DNA of 64,000 nt from Thaumasiovibrio occultus (GTDB lineage Bacteria; Pseudomonadota; Gammaproteobacteria; Enterobacterales; Vibrionaceae). Numbering within the stretch: the first letter of the stretch is position 1; each line of letters opens with the position of its first letter. Made by a program: the position numbers and the translations under genes. The notes beneath the pieces are model-generated. The model searched no databases. It was given only the letters and a program-made list of their open reading frames with translations, and was not told the origin of the DNA. Shown one piece after another: positions 43,818 through 54,510 of the stretch. The stretch lies in NCBI GenBank assembly GCA_019703815.1, contig AP023052.1, forward strand, positions 1,860,001 to 1,924,000. Reading direction: 5' to 3'.

Positions 43818-45566
43818 ATGCTTAAACTAACCCCGTTGTCATTTACGTTGACAACCCTGTTTCTCAGCAGCGCTGCCTGTGCAGCGATTGGTTGGGAGCC
43901 GGGGTCAACCAAAGTGACAAATGGCGATGTCGTCAGCTACCAAGGTGCTTGCTATATTGCGCAAAACAACCCAGGCACTTGGGAAACCCCGAGCGCCTCG
44001 TCGCCTTGGTTTTGGTCTGAAACAACCTGTGATGACAAAACACAACCGCCAGTCGAACCACCTGTTACACCGCCAGTTACCCCTGAGCCACCGGTTACCC
44101 CTCCTGTTCAACCTCCTGTTACCGGTGCTATCGATTGGGTTCCTGGCCAAACTAAGGTCAGCAATGGCGATATCGTGATGTTCAATGGCCAGTGTTTTGA
44201 AGCGCAAAACAACCCTGGCGTATGGGAAAGTCCTACGGCTAGCAGCTGGTTCTGGAAAGCAGCCACCTGTCCGGGGGGCCCTGTTGAGCCGCCTGTAGAG
44301 CCGCCAGTCGAGCCAGAGCCGCCGGTTAAACCACCAGTTGAGCCTGAGCCGCCGGTCGATCCACCAATCGTGCCACCTGTGACGCCACCGGGACAGCTCA
44401 CTATCATTGATGATGGTAACGGCGGTTTCTTGATGTCACGAGCAGAGCTTGCGGCAATTGAAGCGTCATTGACCAGCACGGACCTATTTGCTTTGGTGCG
44501 TTCAGATATCGAAACAGCTGACAATGCGATTGTTGAAGCGGTGAAGCCAAATCTGTCCACCAACCCTGCCAACGTGCAGCGTGTTGAAACCATTGTTGAC
44601 GAAGTAACGTGGAACTACCTGTTCCCAATCCGTAACGAAGCGTACACTTACACCCGCTTCCTACAAGCGATTGCGAAGTTCCCAGCGTTCTGTCGTACTT
44701 ACACTGATGGCCGTAACTCTGACGATATCTGTAAGCGTTCACTAGCCACTATGTTCGCGCACTTTATCCAAGAGACTGGTGCTAATGCGCCAAACTGGGA
44801 AGCATCGAAAGGCGTGCCAGTATGGCGTCAAGGTCTATGGTACTTGCGTGAAATGGGTAACACCGAAACAACCCAAAACGGCGCGTACAGTGCTTGTGGT
44901 AGCTGGCAAGGCGAAGCTTGGCCATGTGCGCCAGGTAAGAGCTACTTCGGTCGTGGTTCTAAGCAGCTAAGCTGGAACTACAACTACGGTGCGTTCTCAG
45001 AAGCGATGTTCGGCGACAAGAACGTACTGCTAGAAAACCCAGCTCTGGTTGCTGACACTTGGTTGAACCTCGCTTCTGCGGTGTTCTTCTACGTGTATCC
45101 TCAACCACCAAAACCAAGCATGCTACACGTGATTGATGGTACTTGGCAGCCAAACGCGGCAGACAAAGCGGCAGGCCTAGATCTTGGCTTTGGCGCTACC
45201 ATTCAAATCATCAATGGTGCATTCGAATGTGGTAAAGGTGCTGAAGACTACCGTGCCCAAAACCGTATCAACTACTACACCCGTATCGCAGAGCTATTGG
45301 CGCTCGATATTACTGGTGAGAAGCTAGGTTGTGCGGACATGAAACCGTTCAACACTAACGGCTCAGGCGCGCTAGAAATCACGTGGGACAAAGATTGGGG
45401 CTACGATGGCAACAACCCAGGTGGCTCTAAGTTCGCGTGTAAACTGGTTCCTTACCAGTACGCTTACAGCGCGCTTCGTCCAGGCGATTACGAAGAGTGT
45501 GTGAAACACTTCTTCAATGTGAAGACCTTCGACGAAAACGGCAAAGTGATCCCTGACGGTCAGTAA
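43818..45566 (+). CDS. Secreted GH19 chitinase with two chitin-binding domains
   Basis: A 582-residue extracellular endochitinase. Signal peptide about 1-23; CBM5/12-type domain 1 (24-71, IGWEPG-x-KV and WFWSETTC); a Pro/Glu linker; CBM domain 2 (105-151, [13 protein letters not shown] and WFWKAATC); a second Pro/Glu linker (152-192); and a GH19 catalytic domain to the end. The catalytic Glu is about residue 319 in FAHFIQETG, and [16 protein letters not shown] is the GH19 hallmark. ATG 43818 has TGGAG seven bases ahead; the frame is open further upstream without a signal peptide. It degrades chitin outside the cell, is a single-gene unit, and is followed by a terminator. Confidence 0.94.
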   Translation: MLKLTPLSFTLTTLFLSSAACAAIGWEPGSTKVTNGDVVSYQGACYIAQNNPGTWETPSASSPWFWSETTCDDKTQPPVEPPVTPPVTPEPPVTPPVQPPVTGAIDWVPGQTKVSNGDIVMFNGQCFEAQNNPGVWESPTASSWFWKAATCPGGPVEPPVEPPVEPEPPVKPPVEPEPPVDPPIVPPVTPPGQLTIIDDGNGGFLMSRAELAAIEASLTSTDLFALVRSDIETADNAIVEAVKPNLSTNPANVQRVETIVDEVTWNYLFPIRNEAYTYTRFLQAIAKFPAFCRTYTDGRNSDDICKRSLATMFAHFIQETGANAPNWEASKGVPVWRQGLWYLREMGNTETTQNGAYSACGSWQGEAWPCAPGKSYFGRGSKQLSWNYNYGAFSEAMFGDKNVLLENPALVADTWLNLASAVFFYVYPQPPKPSMLHVIDGTWQPNAADKAAGLDLGFGATIQIINGAFECGKGAEDYRAQNRINYYTRIAELLALDITGEKLGCADMKPFNTNGSGALEITWDKDWGYDGNNPGGSKFACKLVPYQYAYSALRPGDYEECVKHFFNVKTFDENGKVIPDGQ

Positions 45567-45581
45567 GCCAGCACTATCTGC

Positions 45582-45606
45582 AAGGGGAGCAATGCTCCCC
45601 TTTTTT
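45582..45606 (+). terminator. Chitinase terminator
   Basis: AAGGGGAGC-AAT-GCTCCCCTT stem followed by six T, 16 bases past the stop. Confidence 0.92.
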
Positions 45607-45840
45607 GTTTTCCTTCATTGCTCCTGTGCCGAAAGGCGGCCCGCCAGAGTTATCCTAGTTTGTGTGGCTGAGCCGAAACCACTCTTCGATACCACCTGCC
45701 AAAAGAACCTCAGATGCCATGTTCAATTTTTAGGCGACGCTAACACCTTATCTTGATAGCGATGATCTATTCTTTTCCAGAGCACGTAATCGAATTGATT
45801 GATTTTTAACGACTCCAGTAACAAAACGACAGGCAAAGTT

Positions 45841-46362
45841 ATGCGCAATTTACTGATCCTCTTTCTCACCCTATTTGGCTTATTGGGTTGCTCCGCCTCC
45901 GTAGAAGATCACCGAGGCACTGCCCCGGCGATTGATATTTTCGAGTATTTTGCAGGTGAGGTTACCGCGTGGGGAATGCTGCAAGACTATCGCGGTAAGC
46001 AGACCCGCCGCTTTGAAGCCCAAATCATCGGCACCGTGAGCGGTAACACCTTAACGCTGGACGAAGTGTTTGTGTTCGATGACGGCGAACGTCAAACCCG
46101 CGTATGGACCATTATTAGAAATGCCGATGGCAGTTACAGTGGCACCGCTGGTGACGTTATCGGCAGCGCCACAGGTAAGGTCGCAGGCAATGTGCTGCAC
46201 TGGCAGTACCAATTAGAAGTCGCGCTTGATGACAGCACCATAGTGCTGACCATGGATGATTGGCTTTATCGTCAAGATGAACGCCATATGTTCAATCGCA
46301 CATCGATGCGCAAATTGGGTGTTGAAGTGGGCGAATTAACCCTGTTCTTTCAAAAGCAATAA
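45841..46362 (+). CDS. DUF3833 lipoprotein
   Basis: A 173-residue predicted lipoprotein. The signal ends LLGC with Cys17, and Ser at +2 suggests the outer membrane. The mature part matches DUF3833 (IDIFEYFAGEVTAWGMLQDY, then DDGERQTRVWTI and MDDWLYRQDE). The function is unknown. The start is ATG 45841, which directly gives the signal peptide; the frame is open 14 codons upstream. It is a single-gene unit with a terminator. Confidence 0.88.
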   Translation: MRNLLILFLTLFGLLGCSASVEDHRGTAPAIDIFEYFAGEVTAWGMLQDYRGKQTRRFEAQIIGTVSGNTLTLDEVFVFDDGERQTRVWTIIRNADGSYSGTAGDVIGSATGKVAGNVLHWQYQLEVALDDSTIVLTMDDWLYRQDERHMFNRTSMRKLGVEVGELTLFFQKQ

Positions 46363-46387
46363 GGCAAGCTCGCAGTGCTGAAACGAC

Positions 46388-46424
46388 AAACGCCTTGAAG
46401 CGTGGATCACTTCAAGGCGTTTTT
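46388..46424. terminator. Terminator between DUF3833 gene and pyrF
   Basis: A perfect 12-bp stem AACGCCTTGAAG / CTTCAAGGCGTT followed by T on the plus strand; on the minus strand the stem is followed by TTTGTCG, so it may also serve pyrF. Confidence 0.88.
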
Positions 46425-46464
46425 GCATCTCAGTTAGGTATTTGGTCTAACTAAGGTGGTCAAA

Positions 46465-47178
46465 TTACGCTTGCAAGCTCGCGTTAATCGCAGCCAGTAC
46501 CGCTGCAGGATCATCCGCTTGGGTAATAGGACGGCCAATGACTAGGTAGTCAGAGCCGGCTTGAACAGCTTCAACAGGTGTCATAACGCGGCGTTGGTCA
46601 CCTGCATCACTGCCTGCTGGGCGAATGCCTGGGGTGATCAGTTGGAAATCACGACCAAGGGTCGATTTCAACAACGTCGCTTCTTGCGCCGAACATACGA
46701 CCCCATCGAGGCCGCTGTTTTTGGTCAAACTCGCCAGCTCCACCACGTGTTGCTGAGGTTGGCGTTCAATACCAATCCCTTGCAGATCGCTCGCTTCCAT
46801 ACTGGTAAGTACAGTCACCGCAATCAATAACGGACGGTCTTTCCCGTAAGGCTCAAGGATCTCACGTGACGCGGTCATCATGCGCTCGCCACCGCTGGCG
46901 TGAACGTTGACCATCCACACACCCAGATCGGCCGCAGCACGTACCGCACGGGAGCAGGTATTTGGGATGTCATGGAATTTCAGATCGAGGAAAACATCGT
47001 GCCCACGCTGGTGCAATTGGCGCACGAACTCAGGACCCAACACAGTGAACATCTCTTTGCCCACTTTCAAACGACAGCTACCCGGCTCAATACGGTCTAC
47101 AAATGCCAAAGCCTGATCTTGGCTTGGATAATCAAGTGCAACGATTACTTTTGGATCGTGCGGGCGCGAATGAGGCAT
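46465..47178 (-). CDS. pyrF: Orotidine-5'-phosphate decarboxylase
   Basis: A 237-residue enzyme that decarboxylates OMP to UMP, the last step of pyrimidine synthesis. The N-terminus [14 protein letters not shown] holds the first catalytic Asp, and the catalytic tetrad region is [12 protein letters not shown] (about 65-76). The C-terminal phosphate loop TPGIRPAGS and YLVIGRPIT are also present. It follows lapB by 140 bp in the same direction, the arrangement common in gammaproteobacteria. Confidence 0.96.
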   Translation of the reverse strand: MPHSRPHDPKVIVALDYPSQDQALAFVDRIEPGSCRLKVGKEMFTVLGPEFVRQLHQRGHDVFLDLKFHDIPNTCSRAVRAAADLGVWMVNVHASGGERMMTASREILEPYGKDRPLLIAVTVLTSMEASDLQGIGIERQPQQHVVELASLTKNSGLDGVVCSAQEATLLKSTLGRDFQLITPGIRPAGSDAGDQRRVMTPVEAVQAGSDYLVIGRPITQADDPAAVLAAINASLQA

Positions 47179-47318
47179 AAGTGCTCCTGAATTGTCGTTA
47201 TGAGGGGAGATTGCTATCGCAATCGATTACTTTGCGGGACGCGATTATAACCGTAAGTTTATCAACTTGCAGCTAAAGAAAGGAATTATCGTACTAAGTG
47301 ATGAATAAATAAGAGGTT

Positions 47319-48488
47319 CTATTCGCCATCCAAGCCACGAATAGGCTTGATGCTGGCCCAACGCTTACAAGACGGACACTGCCAGTACAACGATTGCGCA
47401 CTAAAGCCACACTTACGGCAACGATAACGCGGCTTAATTTTAAGCTGCTCGCCAACCAACGCACGCAAACTCGACAAACTGGCTTTCGCTCGGCCTTCTT
47501 CGGCTTCTTCAAGGTGGTAATCCATCAAACGATAGAAACCTCGCATGGTTGGGTTTTTCACTAATTGACGTGTTAAGAACAACTGCGCGGCTTCTGCGCC
47601 CTGCTCTTGGGCGATAAACTCGGCAAGCTTTAGCTCGGCTGTTGCGCCCGCTTTTTCTTCCACGGCATGGCGCAAGAAGCGCATCATCCCTTCTTCATCG
47701 CCCAAGCCCAAATAGGCCTGTGACAACAAAGGAACCGCTTCACTGAGAAACTCAACATCTTGCGTGATAATGTTTTCAAGGATAGGCACGGCCGCTTTGT
47801 AGTTCTGCTCTTCAAGCAGCAAACGCGCCGTAATAAGGTTGGCGCGTACACACAATTTGTCGCTCGATAACGCCTTTTTCAGCAGATTTCGCGCTTTAGT
47901 GGGCTCATCCATCGCCACCGCTTGCATCGCCAGCTCACAATAGAACTGACCAATATCGCGACGCAATTTGGTTTTGCCAAGCTTCACCAGCTGCTGCGCT
48001 GCTTCAATCGCACGCTCCCATTCACGAGTGCGCTGGAAAATATCGAGTAATTGACGCAAGGCGTGCTCGCGATAATCCGGCTCTTCTAATAACTGCTCAA
48101 AAATCTTCTCTGAGCGGTCAAAAAAACCGGCCACCATGTAATCCGCGCCCAATTGCTGCAAAGCAAGGTTACGCTGATCAATGGTCAGGTTAGTACGGGC
48201 AATGAGGTTTTGGTGAATGCGGATCGCCCGGTCTACCTCACCGCGACTGCGGAAAAGGTTACCCAAAGCAAGGTGGGTATCGATAGTTTCGCTATCGACT
48301 TGCAGCAAGTCGATAAATACATCGACCGCTTTATCGGATTGATCAGAGAGCAGTAGGTTAAGACCCTCAACGTAGCCGCGAGACATCTTGTGCGACTGCT
48401 CCTGACGTTGATTCTGTGCACTTCGGTTACCCATGTACCAGCCGTAGCCAGCAGCAATAGGGAGCAACAGAAACAACAACTCGAACAT
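47319..48488 (-). CDS. lapB: LapB (YciM), lipopolysaccharide assembly protein
   Basis: A 389-residue inner-membrane-anchored protein. One N-terminal helix (about 2-17), then about nine TPR motifs, and a C-terminal rubredoxin-type zinc site with YRCRKCG and QCPSCKRW. It recruits FtsH to degrade LpxC and so tunes LPS synthesis. It lies 6 bp downstream of lapA and is very likely co-translated with it. Confidence 0.95.
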   Translation of the reverse strand: MFELLFLLLPIAAGYGWYMGNRSAQNQRQEQSHKMSRGYVEGLNLLLSDQSDKAVDVFIDLLQVDSETIDTHLALGNLFRSRGEVDRAIRIHQNLIARTNLTIDQRNLALQQLGADYMVAGFFDRSEKIFEQLLEEPDYREHALRQLLDIFQRTREWERAIEAAQQLVKLGKTKLRRDIGQFYCELAMQAVAMDEPTKARNLLKKALSSDKLCVRANLITARLLLEEQNYKAAVPILENIITQDVEFLSEAVPLLSQAYLGLGDEEGMMRFLRHAVEEKAGATAELKLAEFIAQEQGAEAAQLFLTRQLVKNPTMRGFYRLMDYHLEEAEEGRAKASLSSLRALVGEQLKIKPRYRCRKCGFSAQSLYWQCPSCKRWASIKPIRGLDGE

Positions 48489-48494
48489 CTAGAC

Positions 48495-48848
48495 TTATTC
48501 CTTGGCTGACTCGATGGCCATCGCCGGCTCTGCCAGCTTAGCCTCTTGCAACTGCTTGAGTTCAGCGCGCACTTTATCCAGCTCAGACTGACGCGCCGCC
48601 AATTTCTTGGTTAAGCGCTTCTTCGCCAGATTCGCACGCCAAGACGACAGACCAAACACTAGGAAGCTCACAACAAAGCCGGTCAAGAAGGCAATACTTA
48701 GTACCTGAGACAACGCGAACGTGCCTGAACCCACGAGGTAACTAAAAGTAACTTCAGCTTCGTTTTGGCTGGCAAACGCAAGCGCAAACACAGCAAGGAG
48801 AATTAGGAGCAAAATAAAAATTGCGAGTTTTACGCGAGCAACACTCAT
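48495..48848 (-). CDS. lapA: LapA (YciS), DUF1049 membrane protein
   Basis: A 117-residue protein with two membrane helices (about 7-27 and 42-64) and a cytosolic coiled coil (RLTKKLAARQSELDKVRAEL). It is the partner of LapB in LPS assembly. The start is ATG 48848 with AAGGA seven bases ahead; a TTG just before is in frame but not preferred. Confidence 0.93.
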   Translation of the reverse strand: MSVARVKLAIFILLLILLAVFALAFASQNEAEVTFSYLVGSGTFALSQVLSIAFLTGFVVSFLVFGLSSWRANLAKKRLTKKLAARQSELDKVRAELKQLQEAKLAEPAMAIESAKE

Positions 48849-48996
48849 CAAAAAGTCCTTATTGGTATTGGTTTCAGCACCTGATTATGCAGCAATTTCG
48901 CCATATAGACTATGCGTAAGGCGGAAAAAATCAGATCTCAGAAGGCAGGAAAGACTGGATGATGCAAAAATCGACAATACGTTCATTGTATAGATC

Positions 48997-49028
48997 AAAA
49001 AAACGGCATACCTAAGTATGCCGTTTTT
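48997..49028 (-). terminator. ihfB terminator
   Basis: AAAAACGGCATAC-CTAA-GTATGCCGTTTTT. On the minus strand it follows the ihfB stop by about 20 bases. Confidence 0.92.
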
Positions 49029-49047
49029 AACGTATTAAGGGCTTAGC

Positions 49048-49326
49048 TTAAAAATTCACGCGCTCGCGTAACTCTTTACCCGGTTTAAAGTGAGGAACGT
49101 ACTTGCCGTCCAATTCCACTTTATCCCCAGTTTTCGGGTTACGTCCGACACGTGGCGCTCGGTAATGTAGAGAGAAACTGCCAAAACCACGGATTTCAAT
49201 ACGGTCACCACTCTCAAGAGTCGTCACCATGGTTTCAAGGATTTCCTTGATTGCATCTTCTACCTGTTTGGCAGAAAGATGTGTTTGTTGACTGCACAGT
49301 CTTTCAATAAGCTCTGATTTGGTCAT
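49048..49326 (-). CDS. ihfB: Integration host factor beta subunit
   Basis: A 92-residue DNA-bending protein of the HU/IHF family. The start [10 protein letters not shown] matches E. coli IHF-beta, and the DNA-intercalating loop GRNPKTG (about 62-68) carries the proline. The dimer partner IHF-alpha (ihfA) is not in the window. ATG 49326 is used; GTG two codons earlier is in frame. It follows rpsA by 72 bp with only a small hairpin, as in E. coli. Confidence 0.95.
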   Translation of the reverse strand: MTKSELIERLCSQQTHLSAKQVEDAIKEILETMVTTLESGDRIEIRGFGSFSLHYRAPRVGRNPKTGDKVELDGKYVPHFKPGKELRERVNF

Positions 49327-49370
49327 AAACACCCCGTTTTTGTCTATTTCTCAACAGTATAACCGGAAAT

Positions 49371-49388
49371 GGGGGAATTGCTTCCCCC
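49371..49388 (-). terminator. Hairpin between rpsA and ihfB
   Basis: GGGGGAA-TTGC-TTCCCCC without a long T run on the minus strand. It may act as a partial terminator or as an mRNA-processing hairpin between two genes of an operon. Confidence 0.5.
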
Positions 49389-49398
49389 TTGCGCAAAA

Positions 49399-51069
49399 TT
49401 ATTCGCCTTTAGCCGCTTTGAACGCGTCTGCCATTGCGTTACCGAACGCGCCGTCTTCTTGAGAGTTCAGAGAAGCCATTGCTTCTTGCTCTTCAGCTTC
49501 GTCTTTCGCTTTGATAGACAGGTTGATTACGCGGTTCTTACGATCAACGCCAGTGAACTTAGCTTCTACAGCGTCGCCAACAGACAGGATCAGAGTAGCG
49601 TCTTCTACGCGGTCACGAGAAACTTCAGATGCGCGGATGTAACCTTCAACACCTTCAGCTAGCTCGATTACTGCACCTTTAGCGTCAACTTCAGTTACAG
49701 TACCGTTAACTAGAGCACCTTTCTTGTTCAGTGAAACGAAACCGTTGAATGGGTCTTCTTCGATTTGTTTAACACCTAGAGAAATACGCTCACGCTCTGC
49801 GTCTACTGCTAGAACAACTGCAGTGATTTCGTCGCCTTTCTTGTATTCACGAACTGCTTCTTCACCTGGAACGTTCCAAGAGATGTCAGACAGGTGAACT
49901 AGACCGTCGATGCCGCCGTCAAGACCGATGAAGATACCGAAGTCAGTGATAGACTTGATCTTACCAGTTACTTTGTCGCCTTTCGCTTGCATTTCTGCAA
50001 ATGATTGCCATGGGTTAGCTTTACATTGCTTCAGACCTAGGCTGATGCGACGACGCTCTTCGTCGATCTCAAGAACCATAACCTCAACTTCGTCGCCAAC
50101 ATTAACAACTTTAGAAGGGTGGATGTTCTTGTTAGTCCAATCCATTTCAGAAACGTGAACTAGACCTTCTACGCCTTCTTCGATTTCAACGAAACAGCCG
50201 TAGTCAGTTAGGTTAGTTACGCGACCAGTCAGCTTAGTGCTTTCTGGGTAACGCTTAGCGATAGCTACCCATGGATCTTCGCCTAGTTGCTTCAGACCTA
50301 GAGATACGCGAGTACGATCACGATCGAACTTCAGAACTTTAACGTTGATTTCGTCACCAACATTAACGATTTCTGATGGGTGCTTAACGCGTTTCCACGC
50401 CATGTCAGTGATGTGTAGAAGGCCGTCAACACCACCTAGATCTACGAACGCGCCGTAGTCAGTTAGGTTCTTAACGATACCTTTAACTTCCATGCCTTCT
50501 TGTAGAGAAGCAAGAAGTTCATCACGCTCAACGCTGCTTTCAGATTCGATAACAGCACGACGAGAAACAACAACGTTGTTGCGCTTCTGGTCAAGCTTGA
50601 TAACTTTGAACTCTAGCTCTTTGCCTTCCAGGTGAGCAGTATCGCGTACTGGACGAACGTCTACTAGAGAACCAGGTAGGAACGCACGAATACCAGCAAG
50701 CTCAACAGTGAAGCCGCCTTTAACTTTACCGTTGATGATACCCATAACGGTTTCAGCTTCTTCGTAAGCTTTCTCAAGTTGGATCCAAGCTTCGTGACGC
50801 TTCGCTTTCTCACGAGAAAGTTGAGTCTCACCAAAGCCGTCTTCGATTGCGTCTAGAGCAACGTCAACTTCTGAACCAACTTCGATTTCCATTTCGCCAG
50901 CAGCGTTTTTGAACTGCTCAGCAGGAATTGCAGACTCAGATTTAAGGCCAGCGTCAACAAGAACGAAACCGTTCTCGATTGCAACTACGGTACCTTTAAC
51001 GATCGCACCTGGGCGGGTTTCTAGTTCTTTAAGAGACTCTTCAAAGAGTTGAGCAAAAGATTCAGTCAT
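49399..51069 (-). CDS. rpsA: 30S ribosomal protein S1
   Basis: A 556-residue ribosomal protein with six S1 RNA-binding domains (about 20-90, 105-171, 190-260, 275-347, 362-434, 449-518); motifs [35 protein letters not shown] and [18 protein letters not shown] are successive repeats. It helps the 30S subunit bind structured mRNAs. It lies 104 bp behind cmk, the conserved order cmk-rpsA-ihfB. Confidence 0.97.
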   Translation of the reverse strand: MTESFAQLFEESLKELETRPGAIVKGTVVAIENGFVLVDAGLKSESAIPAEQFKNAAGEMEIEVGSEVDVALDAIEDGFGETQLSREKAKRHEAWIQLEKAYEEAETVMGIINGKVKGGFTVELAGIRAFLPGSLVDVRPVRDTAHLEGKELEFKVIKLDQKRNNVVVSRRAVIESESSVERDELLASLQEGMEVKGIVKNLTDYGAFVDLGGVDGLLHITDMAWKRVKHPSEIVNVGDEINVKVLKFDRDRTRVSLGLKQLGEDPWVAIAKRYPESTKLTGRVTNLTDYGCFVEIEEGVEGLVHVSEMDWTNKNIHPSKVVNVGDEVEVMVLEIDEERRRISLGLKQCKANPWQSFAEMQAKGDKVTGKIKSITDFGIFIGLDGGIDGLVHLSDISWNVPGEEAVREYKKGDEITAVVLAVDAERERISLGVKQIEEDPFNGFVSLNKKGALVNGTVTEVDAKGAVIELAEGVEGYIRASEVSRDRVEDATLILSVGDAVEAKFTGVDRKNRVINLSIKAKDEAEEQEAMASLNSQEDGAFGNAMADAFKAAKGE

Positions 51070-51173
51070 TTATGTAATCTTCAATTTGATTAACTACCAT
51101 GGGTATCCTACCACACGGGGTTGATAGTAAAGTCAGTTGTCATCCTTAACACTGACACCGTCAACAACGAGTT

Positions 51174-51860
51174 TTAGCTCGCTGCTGATAATTTTTTTTC
51201 AATATATGCCAGTGCTTCAGCTGTCACTTCCTCGATAGAAAGTTCAGTAGAATCAAGCACTAAGGCGTCTTCAGCAGGACGAAGAGGTGCGACCGCACGG
51301 TTGCGATCTCGGTCATCCCGCTCTTGAATTTCACTTAAAAGGGCGTCGAATTTAACATCTAACCCTTTCTTTTGCAACTGGATCATACGGCGTGTTGCGC
51401 GCTCTTCTGCACTGGCATCAAGGAAGATTTTTACCTCAGCCTGTGGGAAGACAACGGTGCCCATATCGCGGCCATCAGCAATCAAGCCTGGCTCTGCTGC
51501 AAACGCGCGTTGACGGCGCAATAAGGCTTCACGTACACGCGGCAGCGCAGCGATTTTCGACGCGGTGTTACCCACTTCTTCCGTACGCAATGTTCTGGAA
51601 ACGTCTTCACCTTCCAAAATCACTTTTACCAGCTCACCTTCCGCGATGAACTGTACATCAAGATTAGCAGCTAACGGTACAAGTACATCTTCTGATTCTA
51701 TGTTCACGCCGTGATGGAGCGCCGCTAATGCGAGTACTCGGTATATCGCCCCCGAGTCCAATAAATTCATTTCGAGCTTGTCAGCCAACAACATGCAAAG
51801 AGTGCCTTTGCCCGCACCGCTGGGTCCGTCGACAGTAATTACTGGCGCAGAACTTGCCAT
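51174..51860 (-). CDS. cmk: Cytidylate kinase
   Basis: A 228-residue kinase that phosphorylates CMP and dCMP with ATP. P-loop GPSGAGKGT (about 12-20), then [20 protein letters not shown], and [10 protein letters not shown] (about 130-139), followed by the acidic-arginine DDRDRNR lid. The start ATG 51860 has GGAG six bases ahead and matches the E. coli length; upstream ATG 51872 and the open frame are less likely. Confidence 0.96.
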   Translation of the reverse strand: MASSAPVITVDGPSGAGKGTLCMLLADKLEMNLLDSGAIYRVLALAALHHGVNIESEDVLVPLAANLDVQFIAEGELVKVILEGEDVSRTLRTEEVGNTASKIAALPRVREALLRRQRAFAAEPGLIADGRDMGTVVFPQAEVKIFLDASAEERATRRMIQLQKKGLDVKFDALLSEIQERDDRDRNRAVAPLRPAEDALVLDSTELSIEEVTAEALAYIEKKLSAAS

Positions 51861-52175
51861 AGTCTTCTCCATTGTTATTGTTCTGGGGGTTACCGCTATT
51901 GTGACACTCAGTGAAAGCAACGCTTCCTTCCAAGCGCTCGGTTTGCCTAACACAAACGATCTCTTCAACACTGATTGACTACGCTCAATGCCGCGCCAAT
52001 TTCATATTCGGGCGGCGGGTGTCGCAATGCGATAACTCGCGGGGGCGCATTATACTCGATAACTTAGTGAATCGCCACGAAACTCACACCTCTAGGCCAG
52101 AAAAGCTATGCTCCGCCCTTTCCTATGACAATTGGCGAAATATACGCCACTGTCATAGTCGTCCATCGCCATGTA

Positions 52176-52394
52176 CTAATCATATTTATCAATACGATAA
52201 ATATCTTTCCATGTATTCAATTCAATACAATCACTAGAATCAGCACACCGAAACAATTCGGCTTTGCGGCAGTAATAGATCGATAAAACCGAACTATTGA
52301 TATTCCAATATCGCCGCACGGGTTTCTCTAAACCCAATCCGTCATCTGTTGCCTTTTCGACAACGATGAAGCTCACCAGCCTGACTAGTGCCAT
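52176..52394 (-). CDS. Possible 72-residue hypothetical protein
   Basis: A 72-residue ORF from ATG 52394 (weak CGGAAC upstream), starting MALVRLVSFIVVEKATDDG, a possible amphipathic or signal-like segment, then the cysteine-containing YYCRKAELFRC and a final WKDIYRIDKYD. No family is recognised. It fills an otherwise empty 590-bp gap upstream of cmk and is divergent from the next gene. Marginal. Confidence 0.35.
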   Translation of the reverse strand: MALVRLVSFIVVEKATDDGLGLEKPVRRYWNINSSVLSIYYCRKAELFRCADSSDCIELNTWKDIYRIDKYD

Positions 52395-52447
52395 TGTTCC
52401 GTTCGCTAGCTTGCTGAATGAACTGATAAATATGTGGAAGTAAAAAT

Positions 52448-52831
52448 ATGATTGAAACACAGGATATCCTGAGTGCAGCTTGGCTGTTGGTAGTCGCGGT
52501 GGCAATTTTGACGATTCGTTACACCATCCGCAATACCGCAAGAAAAACCTACATCAAGCGCATTTCTTTATTGGTTGCTCACAGCGTGACTCATAAAGAA
52601 TCATATAAGGTCATGGCACACACTGAGTACATGAGCCACTTGATCGACAGCGATTTCGTTTCAGAAGTACTGCGTAAAACCCAGAATATCAAACAGTTGA
52701 TTGTTGATGCCACCGCCGAAATGCTAACGCACAACAAAGAAGCCTTCTCGGTTGACGACATTGCGCGTTACACCGAAGAGCAACTCACTGACTACCGCAT
52801 TTTCGAGCGCGAGCTAGGCATCATCGCCTAA
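52448..52831 (+). CDS. Small membrane-anchored hypothetical protein
   Basis: A 127-residue protein with one N-terminal helix (about 9-24, AWLLVVAVAILTIRY) then a basic cytosolic part (RNTARKTYIKRIS) and an acidic helical C-terminus (HNKEAFSVDDIARYTEEQL). Function unknown. GGAAG lies about nine bases before the ATG. It has its own terminator and is convergent with aroA. Confidence 0.65.
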   Translation: MIETQDILSAAWLLVVAVAILTIRYTIRNTARKTYIKRISLLVAHSVTHKESYKVMAHTEYMSHLIDSDFVSEVLRKTQNIKQLIVDATAEMLTHNKEAFSVDDIARYTEEQLTDYRIFERELGIIA

Positions 52832-52859
52832 GTCAGACTTTCTCGATCCCAAATACACA

Positions 52860-52889
52860 TTCACTTGCCAATGGCAGGTGAATTTTTTT
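52860..52889 (+). terminator. Terminator after the 127-residue protein gene
   Basis: TTCACTTGCC-AAT-GGCAGGTGAA stem (one wobble pair) with a run of T. It lies between that gene and the convergent aroA. Confidence 0.88.
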
Positions 52890-52917
52890 GTCTTTTCGCA
52901 ACCGCTAATCAGCGCAA

Positions 52918-54201
52918 CTAGCCGCTTAAACCTTGTAGACGATCGAAGTAATCCGGGAACGTTTTCGATGTACACTTCGGATCGTTAATGGTCACCGGCG
53001 TGTCACTGAGCGCGACTAAAGAAAAACACATCGCCATGCGGTGGTCGTCATAGGTATCAATCGCGGCATGCGTTAGTTTTGAAGGCGGAGTGATCGTGAT
53101 GTAATCTTCACCCTCTTCGACTATTGCCCCAACTTTCCGCAATTCCGTCGCCATGGCAGAAAGACGATCGGTTTCTTTCACGCGCCAGTTGTAAACGTTG
53201 CGAATCGAAGTGATGCCTTCAGCAAACAGTGCTGCGGTTGCGATCGTCATCGCGGCATCAGGAATATGGTTAAAGTCCATATCAACCGCTTTCAATTCAC
53301 CACGACGCGCAATCACAAAATCATCGCCCCACTCAATATCAGCGCCCATTGCAGCGAGTGCGTCAGCAAATTGGACATCCCCTTGAATGCTCTTTTTGCC
53401 AATACCAGTCACTTTCACTTCACCGCCTTTAATCGCGGCGGCCGCCAAGAAGTAAGACGCCGAAGAGGCATCGCCTTCCACTAAGAAATCACCCGGTGCG
53501 ATATAGGTTTGGCCGGCTGGCACCACAAACTCTTTGTAATCGCGGTTTTCCACTTGTACGCCAAACTTCGCCATGATATCGAGCGTAATATCGATATACG
53601 GCTTGGACACCAAATCACCCTTGATACGGATCAGCGTATCGGCGTTTGCCAGCGGTGCCGCCATAAGAAAGGCGGTCAGAAACTGACTGGAAATCGAACC
53701 ATCAATTTCGACCTCTCCCCCATTCAAACCGGTACCTTTGATCAACAGCGGTGGGTAATCGTTGCTTTCTAGATAAGTAACGTCTGCACCAACCTGACGC
53801 AACGCATCCACCAAGTGTCCAATTGGGCGCTCTTTCATGCGTGGTTCACCGGTTAACACATATTCGCCGCCGCCCAAGCATAGCGCCGCCGCCAGTGGTC
53901 GCATCGCCGTGCCCGCATTACCGAGAAACAGCTCTAATTGTTCAGATGATCCAGTAAACGGTTGCCCTAAACCTTCCACTTCACACACTGTCTTATCTGC
54001 TGAAAGCTGGTAAGAAACACCAAGCGTGGATAACGCATTCAGCATGTGGCGAATGTCATCACTATCAAGCAAGTTGGTGAGGCGGGTCGTCCCTTTCGCG
54101 AGTGCGGCGAGCAACAACGCGCGATTTGATACGCTTTTCGAGCCCGGCAGGTTAACTGTGCCATTAATGAGGGAAATAGGTTGGAGGGTTAAGCTTTCCA
54201 T
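52918..54201 (-). CDS. aroA: 5-enolpyruvylshikimate-3-phosphate synthase
   Basis: A 427-residue enzyme of the shikimate pathway. The N-terminal [20 protein letters not shown] (about 19-38) is the EPSP synthase signature, [16 protein letters not shown] (about 89-104) the PEP/glyphosate loop of the sensitive class I form, and RVKETDRL lies near the C-terminus. It is transcribed alone here, since serC lies 310 bp upstream behind a terminator. Confidence 0.96.
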   Translation of the reverse strand: MESLTLQPISLINGTVNLPGSKSVSNRALLLAALAKGTTRLTNLLDSDDIRHMLNALSTLGVSYQLSADKTVCEVEGLGQPFTGSSEQLELFLGNAGTAMRPLAAALCLGGGEYVLTGEPRMKERPIGHLVDALRQVGADVTYLESNDYPPLLIKGTGLNGGEVEIDGSISSQFLTAFLMAAPLANADTLIRIKGDLVSKPYIDITLDIMAKFGVQVENRDYKEFVVPAGQTYIAPGDFLVEGDASSASYFLAAAAIKGGEVKVTGIGKKSIQGDVQFADALAAMGADIEWGDDFVIARRGELKAVDMDFNHIPDAAMTIATAALFAEGITSIRNVYNWRVKETDRLSAMATELRKVGAIVEEGEDYITITPPSKLTHAAIDTYDDHRMAMCFSLVALSDTPVTINDPKCTSKTFPDYFDRLQGLSG

Positions 54202-54470
54202 GGGTGCGATTACTATCCTAAATTGTCAGTGACTCTGACTCTACCGAATTCTTTGCAGCCGCGCTAGTCTGATTGTGGTACCAGCAATATGTTGAAATCA
54301 CTCAAGCTTAAACCGCACGCAGAACAATATACTACTGCCAAGGGACGAGATAAGGTTCACTGACGCCGTGTACAGCTAATCTGCCCAGATTATTCGAAAA
54401 TACATTGGAGATTCAAAATCGCTATAAACGAATACATGCGGTTATTTGGTTCACCAAGCACTTTAAACGA
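54202..54470. promoter_or_regulatory. aroA promoter region
   Basis: About 270 bases between the serC terminator and the aroA start, without a gene. The promoter of aroA must lie here because the serC terminator separates the two; I cannot place boxes. Confidence 0.4.
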
Positions 54471-54495
54471 AAAAAGGCCGGATAACCGGCCCTTC
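54471..54495 (-). terminator. serC terminator
   Basis: GGCCGG-TTAT-CCGGCC on the minus strand, followed by six T. It lies 15 bases past the serC stop. Confidence 0.9.
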
Positions 54496-54510
54496 TTGAT
54501 GCCAACGAGA

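Noticed and set aside
43553-43912. 119-residue minus-strand ORF overlapping the chitinase signal peptide
   Set aside because: It is antisense to clearly coding sequence and lacks a start with a ribosome site; only its last 24 codons, which have their own perfect site, are listed.
52176-52541. 121-residue version of the minus ORF upstream of cmk
   Set aside because: The N-terminal 49 codons overlap the next gene's start and look non-coding; only the 72-residue version is listed, marginally.
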